DNA from: Streptomyces sp. NBC_01717
GTDB lineage: Bacteria > Actinomycetota > Actinomycetes > Streptomycetales > Streptomycetaceae
DNA length: 64,000 bases
Assembly: GCF_036248255.1 (NCBI RefSeq)
Contig: NZ_CP109178.1
Location: forward strand, 4,712,001 to 4,776,000
Direction: 5' to 3'
Position 1 is the first letter of the stretch. Each line of letters begins with the position of its first letter. The translations under genes and the position numbers were made by a program. Positions 58,246 to 64,000 of the stretch are shown here, piece by piece. The notes beneath the pieces were generated by a model. The model saw only the letters and a program-made list of their open reading frames with translations, ran no database searches and was not told where the DNA came from.

Positions 58246-59643
58246 ATGGGTGAGGTCTTCGCGGGTCGGTACGAGCTGATCGATCCGATCGGACGTGGTG
58301 GCGTCGGCGCCGTCTGGCGTGCCTGGGACCACCGGCGTCGCCGGTACGTGGCGGCCAAGGTGCTCCAGCAGAGCGACGCGCACACGCTGCTGCGCTTCGT
58401 CCGCGAGCAGGCGCTGCGGATCGAGCATCCGCATGTGCTCGCCCCGGCCAGTTGGGCTGCGGACGACGACAAGGTCCTGTTCACCATGGATCTGGTCAGC
58501 GGCGGCTCGCTGGCACATGTCATCGGGGACTACGGCCCGCTGCCCCCGCGCTTTGTCTGCACGCTGCTGGACCAGCTGTTGTCCGGGCTGTCGACGGTGC
58601 ACGCCGAGGGGGTCGTGCACCGCGACATCAAGCCCGCCAACATCCTGATGGAGGCCACCGGCACCGGCCGGCCGCATCTGCGGCTCTCCGACTTCGGCAT
58701 CTCCATGCGCAAGGGCGAGCCGCGCCTCACCGAGACCAACTATGTGGTGGGAACGCCTGGTTACTTCGCGCCCGAGCAGATGATGGGTGCGGAGCCCGAC
58801 TTCCCCGCGGACCTCTTCGCCGTCGGTCTCGTCGCGCTGTATCTGTTGCAGGGTCAGAAGCCCGACTCCAGGGCTCTCGTCGAGCATTTCGCGTCGCACG
58901 GCACACCCAGCGCCCCGCAAGGCATCCCGGAACCGCTGTGGCAGGTCCTCGCAGGCCTGCTCCAGCCGGATCCCCAGGCCCGGTTCCGGACGGCCACGGG
59001 CGCGCGCAAGGCTCTGACCGCCGCCGTCGAGATGCTGCCGGAGCCCGGCGTCGACGACGAACCGGTGGAAGTCTTCGACCAGATCGGCCCGCTGCCCGCC
59101 GGATTCGGTCCCGCAGGCCCCCTCGCGGCCCCCCGGACTCCCGCCCAACCCGCGCATGCCGCGCAGAACCCACAGATCACACCCACGGGCCAGGCACTCC
59201 AGCAGGACGCCCGACTGTCCGGACAGCCGTCCGTACAGCAGCCGCACACCTCGTCGCCCTCCTCGATGTCGGAAACGGGCAGCTTCCACCTCGCCCCGCC
59301 TCCGCAGCAGCCACCCACCCCCCAGCCACAGGCCCGGACTCAGGCCCAGTCCCAGCCGGTGCAGCCGGCCGCTTTCCCCCATCCGCTCCCGGCGCATACA
59401 GGTTCCCCCTTCCCTGCCGCCGCACCGGATCCCTCCCAGGCCCCGACAGCAGCGGTGCAGCACGAACAAGCTCTCACTCGTGCTTACACCGCTCAGCAGC
59501 CGCAGGTTCCCCATCCCACAGCGGGAGTTCCCGCGCACGTTCCTCAGAGGCGCCCGGGACCGCCCCTGAAGGTGGCGGTCCCGGTCCTGCTGGTGGCGCT
59601 GATCTGTTTCGCCGTGGGTATCTGGGCGCTGACTCAGACCTGA
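58246..59643 (+). CDS. tail-anchored Ser/Thr protein kinase
   Basis: A 465-residue kinase. The catalytic domain (7-265) has IGRGGVGAVWRAWD, the lysine in VAAKVLQQ, VHRDIKPANIL and SDFGIS. A long disordered segment rich in Pro, Gln, Ala and Thr (about 285-440) follows, and one C-terminal membrane helix (about 445-463, VAVPVLLVALICFAVGIWAL), so nearly all of the protein is cytoplasmic with no sensor domain outside. This suggests an internal signal. It follows the HTH gene and is convergent with the VWA-protein operon. Confidence 0.88.
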   Translation: MGEVFAGRYELIDPIGRGGVGAVWRAWDHRRRRYVAAKVLQQSDAHTLLRFVREQALRIEHPHVLAPASWAADDDKVLFTMDLVSGGSLAHVIGDYGPLPPRFVCTLLDQLLSGLSTVHAEGVVHRDIKPANILMEATGTGRPHLRLSDFGISMRKGEPRLTETNYVVGTPGYFAPEQMMGAEPDFPADLFAVGLVALYLLQGQKPDSRALVEHFASHGTPSAPQGIPEPLWQVLAGLLQPDPQARFRTATGARKALTAAVEMLPEPGVDDEPVEVFDQIGPLPAGFGPAGPLAAPRTPAQPAHAAQNPQITPTGQALQQDARLSGQPSVQQPHTSSPSSMSETGSFHLAPPPQQPPTPQPQARTQAQSQPVQPAAFPHPLPAHTGSPFPAAAPDPSQAPTAAVQHEQALTRAYTAQQPQVPHPTAGVPAHVPQRRPGPPLKVAVPVLLVALICFAVGIWALTQT

Positions 59644-59695
59644 GTTCGCCGGCCTCAACCGCTGACGGCTCCCGACCGCCAGGGCCGCCCCGGAA

Positions 59696-61048
59696 TCACC
59701 AGGCCTGCGGCGGTCCTCCGTACGGCGGCTGCCCGGCCGTGCCCACGGCTGCCTGCCCGCCCGCGACGGTCGCCGCGCGTCGCCGCGCGAGCAGCGTCCA
59801 CGCCCCGAGCACGAGCACGAGCACGGCGCCCGCGCCGATCCCGGCGGCGGCAACCACCTCCATCGTGTCGCTCTTGGCGGCCTGCGGGGCACTCTGCCCG
59901 TCCCTGGCCATGTCCTTGTCGTCCTGTGTGACACCGAAGAGCCCGGCGGAACCCTCGTACGGCGACGGACCCGCGGAGTTCTCGACCTTCACCTTGAGGG
60001 TCATCGGGATCGCCCTCTTGCCGTAAGCCTTCTCGACCTTCGGGCTCAGCGTCACCGACAGGTAGTACCAGCCCGCGAACCGCATGGCGCTGACATCGGC
60101 GCTGGAGGCGAACCGGTTCTCGTACGCCACCGGAGGCAGCGGATCCAGTGCCACGGAGGCCGGCTTACCCGAGTACGACAGCGGCGAGGCCTCGTCGACA
60201 TGGCCGTGTGCCGGATTGTCCAGGGACAGTGCGAGCGCGCTGCCGACGTATTCGTCCGATCCGTCGACGCTGTTGCCGAGATCGACGGTGGCGAAGATCT
60301 GCTGCCCCCAGTCCACCGGCACCCGGTAGAAGCGGGTCTGCCCCGGCTCGATGGTGTCGTCCCACTCGCCGGTGTCCAGGCTGGTGGCGTCGTAATAGCT
60401 GGTGCCGCCCGGCCGTTTCTGCGCGGCCTGGGTGGGCGGTGACGGCGACGCCGACGGCCAGTTCTCCGGCGCCTCGGTCGGTACCGACCCGCCCTGCTTC
60501 AGCTTCGGCTCCGAGTTGTAGCGGAGCTCCAGGTCCCACTCCTCCGGAGTCGAGGTCTCCTTGCCCTCCCGCTCGACCAGCACGTTGTACGTACCGGCCT
60601 CGTCGCAGGTGGTGCTGCCCTTCTCCGGGACCCGGTAGGCGTACGCGGCAATCGGGCGGGGGTACTCCGCCGACTCGAACCTGGCATCCTCCGAGCTGCA
60701 CTGCAGGTCCGTGCTGTCCCGGATGCTGACCGTGATGCCGTCCCCGTACGCGACCTGGCCGCCGAGCTTGGGCACCGCCACCGCCGAGACATACGCATTC
60801 GTGCCGGCATCGAGGTCGATGCGGTAGTAGAGCTTCTCGCCCGGCTTGATCGAGCTCTTGTACACGGCTCCGGGGGTCAGCGCCGACGCATCGGTGCTGA
60901 TCTCCGCGCCCCGGACCGTCTTGGCCTCGGGGTCGAACGTGTACGGAGCAGGCTCCCCGGCCGCGTACGCCTGCCCCGGCAGCGCCGCCACCGCGCACAT
61001 CGCCGCGACTGCGGCCAGCGTCGCCCGGCCCCTGTTGCGCTGGCTCAT
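59696..61048 (-). CDS. secreted membrane-anchored protein paralogous to the VWA protein's C-terminal part
   Basis: A 450-residue protein of unknown function. The signal peptide is near 10-32 (TLAAVAAMCAVAALPGQAYA), and a C-terminal membrane helix (about 400-425, VVAAAGIGAGAVLVLVLGAWTLL) with RRR after it. The outside part has two beta-rich modules: GAVYKSSIKPGEKLYYRIDL (near 60) and GEWDDTIEPGQTRFYRVPVDWGQQI (near 250), and four cysteines. Both modules recur in the upstream VWA protein (GQYLDAIGPGEKRYYAVDL and GVWRDRILPSQTLWYKVPAGWGQQV), so it looks like a copy that lost, or never had, the VWA domain. Its ATG overlaps the VWA gene's stop (TGATG). Confidence 0.72.
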   Translation of the reverse strand: MSQRNRGRATLAAVAAMCAVAALPGQAYAAGEPAPYTFDPEAKTVRGAEISTDASALTPGAVYKSSIKPGEKLYYRIDLDAGTNAYVSAVAVPKLGGQVAYGDGITVSIRDSTDLQCSSEDARFESAEYPRPIAAYAYRVPEKGSTTCDEAGTYNVLVEREGKETSTPEEWDLELRYNSEPKLKQGGSVPTEAPENWPSASPSPPTQAAQKRPGGTSYYDATSLDTGEWDDTIEPGQTRFYRVPVDWGQQIFATVDLGNSVDGSDEYVGSALALSLDNPAHGHVDEASPLSYSGKPASVALDPLPPVAYENRFASSADVSAMRFAGWYYLSVTLSPKVEKAYGKRAIPMTLKVKVENSAGPSPYEGSAGLFGVTQDDKDMARDGQSAPQAAKSDTMEVVAAAGIGAGAVLVLVLGAWTLLARRRAATVAGGQAAVGTAGQPPYGGPPQAW

Positions 61049-62991
61049 CACGCGCTTCCCCTCGTCGTCTGGGTGGCCGACCTGCGGCGGCTGCGCACGA
61101 ACACCAGCCCCGCGATCACAACCACCACGGCGACCGCCCCGGCAGCGGCCGCGATGCCGGTCCATCCTGCCCCGCCCGTACCATCGCTGTCTGCGGCCGA
61201 AGGTGAATTGCCCCTCTTGTCCGCCTCGTTGCCCATCTTCTTCCCGAGGACGGGCGCACCGTGTTCCGGTCCGGCCCGCTCGTCGCCGAGCACCGATACC
61301 CGAAGCACCACACCGACCTGCGGGTTCTCGGCGATCTCAGCGGCCCGCGCACCCAGCGTCACGGAGATGTAGAACTCGCCCCTGGTGTGCACCGGCTGGA
61401 CCGCGGAGCGGTACTCGTAACGGTTGGTCCAGGCGACCGGAACCGACCCCATCCTGATTGCGGCCGGACGACCGTTGTACATGGCCGTCGAGGTGAACTC
61501 GCCGCCACCGCCGACCGGGAAGCGGGCCGGTGTGAACAGCTGCGTCGCCCCGTACGAGTACGAGGAGGCCCGCTCCACGGTCGGCTCGTTGGCGAACTCG
61601 ACGTCGTAGCGCACCTGCTGGCCCCAGCCGGCCGGAACTTTGTACCAGAGCGTCTGCGACGGCAGGATCCGGTCGCGCCACACGCCCCGGCCGAGCTCCT
61701 CGGCATCGTTGAATCCGGTGCCGCCCCGCACATCACGCGGGTCACCGGAGGGCAGCGCGGCGCTCCTGCCGCCCACGCCGTACTCCGGCTCCGAGGCGGC
61801 GGGCGTGACCCCCTTCTTCAGCGGCACCTCCACCCCGTGGACGAGCTCCAGCGGCCAACGCGCAGCATCGGAGCCCTTCCTGCTCTCCCGCTCCACCACC
61901 AGCCAGTAGCGGCCCGCCCTGTCACAGACGCGGGTTCCCTCCGGGGCGGGGATGCGGGCGACCGCCGAGGTCAGCGGGACCGCGCCCTCCTTCTGGTAGA
62001 AGTGCTCGGTGTTCGTCGCGCAGGAACTCTCGGCGCCGTACGCAATGCTGGTACGCAGCGCATCGAAGGTGTCGACAGCCGCCCCGGGCTGAGGCACAGC
62101 CGTCGCCGAGAAGTCCGCCGTGGACACCGCGTCCAGATCGACGGCGTAGTACCGCTTCTCACCCGGGCCGATGGCGTCCAGATACTGCCCGGGTGCGAGC
62201 AAAGGTGCCCGGTCGCCGGTCGCGGCGCCCTCGACCCGCTTGCCGCGGAACCGGTAGCCGTCCGCGGAGAGTTGCGATGCCCGCTGCAACTGCCTGGCCA
62301 GTGACTTGGCGTCCGGCGCGTCGTAGTAGCGGCCGTTGCCCGCCTCCGCGATGCATTCGAGCTGCTCGCGGGCCCTGCCCTTCACCTGGAAGCCGACGGT
62401 GTCGATCCGCAGTCCGGCCCTGTCGTTGCCGAGCTGCTCGGCCACCTCGCAGGGCTGCGGCGTGCCGCAGTTGTCCTCACCGTCGGAGATCAGCAGGATC
62501 GTGCGCGTCCCCATGGCGCCGTCGGCGGACCCGGGAAGGTCCTCCGCGGCCTTCTGCAGGGACAGGCCGATGGGTGTGTCTCCTCTGGGCCGCACGCCTG
62601 CCACGGCCTCCTTGACGGCGGTGCGGTCGAGCGGTTGCACCGGCCGTAAGAGCCGGGTGTCCGTACATCCCTGGGGGCGATCGGCGCCGTACACCCGCAG
62701 CCCGGTCGGATAGTGGTCGGGGAGACCGTCCACGACCGTGCCCACGGCGCTGCGTGCGGTTTCCATCCGGGTCCGGCCGGTGCCGTCGTCGTCCGCCATG
62801 GATCCGGAGGAGTCCAGCACCATGACGAGGCTGCTGTTGTCCGGGGCGGCCGTGCCCGGCGCGGCAGCTGCTCCGTGGGCTCCGGATCCGGCTGCCGCGG
62901 CCGGCAGCGCTCCTGCCATCAGGGCGAGCAGTGCCCCGCCGGCCAATGCCCCCACTGCTGTTGCAGTCCGGCGGTGATTGAGTCCCCTCAC
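61048..62991 (-). CDS. secreted von Willebrand factor A-domain protein with C-terminal membrane anchor
   Basis: A 647-residue protein. A signal peptide (GALAGGALLALMAGALPAAAA) precedes a VWA domain (about 50-235) with the MIDAS motif DSSGSM, Thr in RGDTPIGLSL and Asp in ILLISDGEDNCG, so it should bind a divalent metal and a ligand protein. Beta-rich modules follow (see its downstream paralogue), and the C-terminus has a membrane helix (about 615-635, GAVAVVVVIAGLVFV) plus RSRRR. It is likely displayed outside the membrane as an adhesin or as part of an envelope complex. The GTG start is at 62991. The gene pair has no adjacent MoxR-type ATPase, the usual partner of many VWA proteins. Confidence 0.82.
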   Translation of the reverse strand: MRGLNHRRTATAVGALAGGALLALMAGALPAAAAGSGAHGAAAAPGTAAPDNSSLVMVLDSSGSMADDDGTGRTRMETARSAVGTVVDGLPDHYPTGLRVYGADRPQGCTDTRLLRPVQPLDRTAVKEAVAGVRPRGDTPIGLSLQKAAEDLPGSADGAMGTRTILLISDGEDNCGTPQPCEVAEQLGNDRAGLRIDTVGFQVKGRAREQLECIAEAGNGRYYDAPDAKSLARQLQRASQLSADGYRFRGKRVEGAATGDRAPLLAPGQYLDAIGPGEKRYYAVDLDAVSTADFSATAVPQPGAAVDTFDALRTSIAYGAESSCATNTEHFYQKEGAVPLTSAVARIPAPEGTRVCDRAGRYWLVVERESRKGSDAARWPLELVHGVEVPLKKGVTPAASEPEYGVGGRSAALPSGDPRDVRGGTGFNDAEELGRGVWRDRILPSQTLWYKVPAGWGQQVRYDVEFANEPTVERASSYSYGATQLFTPARFPVGGGGEFTSTAMYNGRPAAIRMGSVPVAWTNRYEYRSAVQPVHTRGEFYISVTLGARAAEIAENPQVGVVLRVSVLGDERAGPEHGAPVLGKKMGNEADKRGNSPSAADSDGTGGAGWTGIAAAAGAVAVVVVIAGLVFVRSRRRSATQTTRGSA

Positions 62992-63096
62992 CCGTGCCCC
63001 CCTCGACCGAAACGCCTGCCTCTTTGCTCACGCAACTTATTGATTTGCGTAGGCGAACTCAAGAGCACGGGTGTCACGGTCCCGCAACAGCACGAA

Positions 63097-63121
63097 GCCC
63101 CGGCCGCTCAGCGACCGGGGC
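63097..63121. terminator. terminator after the DLW-39 gene
   Basis: GCCCCGGcCGC and GCGaCCGGGGC form a stem with a TCA loop, 22 bases after the minus-strand stop; one internal mismatch. Confidence 0.7.
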
Positions 63122-63142
63122 CCGCAAAAAGGCTGTTCTGTC

Positions 63143-63277
63143 TCACACACCCGAACCTGCGGGCACGGAGTCAGTCGCCTCCGTCCACAGATCCTGCTCG
63201 GCGCGATCCGCCTGGATCTGGCGGTACACGAGGAGCCCGCCGATGGCGGCCAGTGCGACCAGGAGAAGCTTCTTCAC
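63143..63277 (-). CDS. DLW-39 family small protein
   Basis: A 44-residue protein: VKKLLLVALAAIGG (start of a single membrane helix), LLVYRQIQADRAEQ, then the DLW tripeptide in DLWTEATD that names the family. It is a conserved actinobacterial membrane microprotein of unknown function, usually found near gyrA and oriC, which fits this location. I chose the GTG at 63277 with GAGG before it; the open frame continues upstream but lacks similarity. Confidence 0.88.
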   Translation of the reverse strand: MKKLLLVALAAIGGLLVYRQIQADRAEQDLWTEATDSVPAGSGV

Positions 63278-63551
63278 CGCGCGACCTCGTCTTTCCTTGA
63301 CGTAGGAGACTTCTGCCGCCCGACTATACACACCGGCCGATATCGATCGGTTACCTCCCCGCGACCCAGCCGGCGCCCGGGTAAAACCGACCATCCCGAC
63401 CGGTCCGCACCAACTCGTCCAGCCCGGTTGAACCATACGAGTGGTGTTCATCTGAAGATCGGCGGATCCGTGGCGTCGGTCCCTCAAATCGCGAGCCGGA
63501 TCCACATCATCAGAAAGGTAAGCAAACCGGACCACCCGAAAGCGAGGGGCC

Positions 63552-63920
63552 ATGAGCGCCTTCAAGGTCAAGAGCATCTGGACCGCCTTCATCACCGCCT
63601 TCTTCGCGCTCCTCGCGTCGATGGGGCTCATCAGCGCCCCCGCCGCGAACGCGCAGCAGCCGACGGCCACGAACCAGGAGCACACGGGTGCTGCCGCCGC
63701 AACCGCGACCACCCCGTCGGTGCGATGGACCCTTCCGCGTGACAGGGCGCTGCCACCCACGATGAAGCAGCGCATCCGCGCCGAGGCGCACGGCTCGTCA
63801 CCGGCCACCAGAAACCTGACCGTGGACGCGAGGAACACCCTGGGCGCCACAGGCACCACAGGCGCCGCCCGCATCGCGCACGGCACCCCGGCGGGGAAGG
63901 CATCACTCCTTCCACCCTGA
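63552..63920 (+). CDS. small secreted protein (DUF6344-like)
   Basis: A 122-residue protein with a signal peptide (basic MSAFKVKS, hydrophobic IWTAFITAFFALLASMGLIS, cleavage near ANA). The mature part is Ala/Thr-rich, with RWTLPRDRALPPTMKQRIRAEAHGSSPA and no cysteine. It resembles a Streptomyces family of short secreted proteins near gyrA (DUF6344, from memory); the function is unknown. The ATG follows GCGAGGGGCC. A terminator lies 24 bases after the stop. Confidence 0.7.
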   Translation: MSAFKVKSIWTAFITAFFALLASMGLISAPAANAQQPTATNQEHTGAAAATATTPSVRWTLPRDRALPPTMKQRIRAEAHGSSPATRNLTVDARNTLGATGTTGAARIAHGTPAGKASLLPP

Positions 63921-63943
63921 GAGCGGTGCACCTGACGCACAGG

Positions 63944-63979
63944 GCCCCTGGTCCGGTTCACACCGGACGGGGGCTTTTT
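63944..63979 (+). terminator. intrinsic terminator with T run
   Basis: GCCCC and GTCCGGT pair with ACCGGAC and GGGGC around a 4-base loop (small internal bulge), followed by TTTTTC. A classical rho-independent form. Confidence 0.9.
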
Positions 63980-64000
63980 CGTGCGCCCGCACCCCTGCCG

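Noticed and set aside
57436..59934. 832-residue minus-strand frame over the HTH and kinase genes
   Set aside because: It crosses both supported genes and the 5' flank next to tRNA-Ala; the translated sequence has no recognisable domain.

Overview
The window is a stretch of high-G+C actinobacterial chromosome, almost certainly Streptomyces. The evidence is strongly biased codon third positions, many GTG starts with 4-base GTGA/ATGA overlaps, CrgA, class E sortases, a PASTA-kinase/FHA/PP2C/RodA/PBP cluster, Streptomyces-type parS and DnaA-box sequences, and a gene order that matches, as far as I remember it, the region to one side of oriC in S. coelicolor. The right end carries a DLW-39 family gene and a small secreted protein of the kind that lies beside gyrA, so oriC is probably a short way beyond base 64000.

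Layout. 1-6950: a DevR/DosR-type response regulator, a flavin-split-barrel protein, an APH-fold kinase, two divergent membrane Ser/Thr kinases and a secreted Pro/Ser-rich protein. 6959-11396: a PadR regulator with a visible promoter/operator, then a MacB/FtsX-type ABC exporter. 11531-17257: the proteasome activator Bpa, a quinone oxidoreductase, and a translationally coupled MobA-like/MoeA/K+-channel operon. 17323-21682: the branched-chain 2-oxoacid dehydrogenase operon (E1 alpha, E1 beta, E2) divergent from its Lrp-type regulator. 21849-30817: a phenylacetate catabolism regulon (TetR regulator, paaN, paaABCDE) that encloses a three-gene minus-strand operon (TrmH-like methyltransferase, HTTM protein, DUF5819 protein). 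30955-38324: an acyl-CoA dehydrogenase, a rhodanese, a J-domain-like protein, a DUF2252 protein, a MarR/membrane-protein pair, an HxlR/azoreductase pair and tRNA-Leu(CAG).

38651-46745 is the growth and cell-wall signalling operon fhaA-fhaB-pstP-rodA-pbpA-pknB. It is followed by an unusual solo gene joining an antirepressor-like N-terminus to an Mrr-type nuclease domain, then the sortase region (srtE2, srtE1, pabA, a small membrane protein, a third sortase, a DUF881 protein), crgA, a rhomboid protease and a cyclophilin. 55240-64000 holds a DUF5324 protein, a degraded amino-acid ABC transporter remnant next to tRNA-Ala(TGC), an HTH protein with a Ser/Thr kinase, a two-gene von Willebrand A/paralogue operon, and the oriC-side small proteins.

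The most informative non-coding signals are: two perfect 14-bp parS sites, one exactly at the coupled moeA/K+-channel stop-start junction; an identical 14-bp operator shared by paaN/paaR and paaABCDE with a near-copy in front of bkdR; a KstR-like operator before the acyl-CoA dehydrogenase; a PadR-type dyad over an apparently leaderless start; direct repeats in front of the bkd operon; and an excess of perfect DnaA boxes, nearly all between genes. No CRISPR array, insertion sequence or prophage was seen. Family assignments come from reading motifs and recalled homologues, not from a database search.
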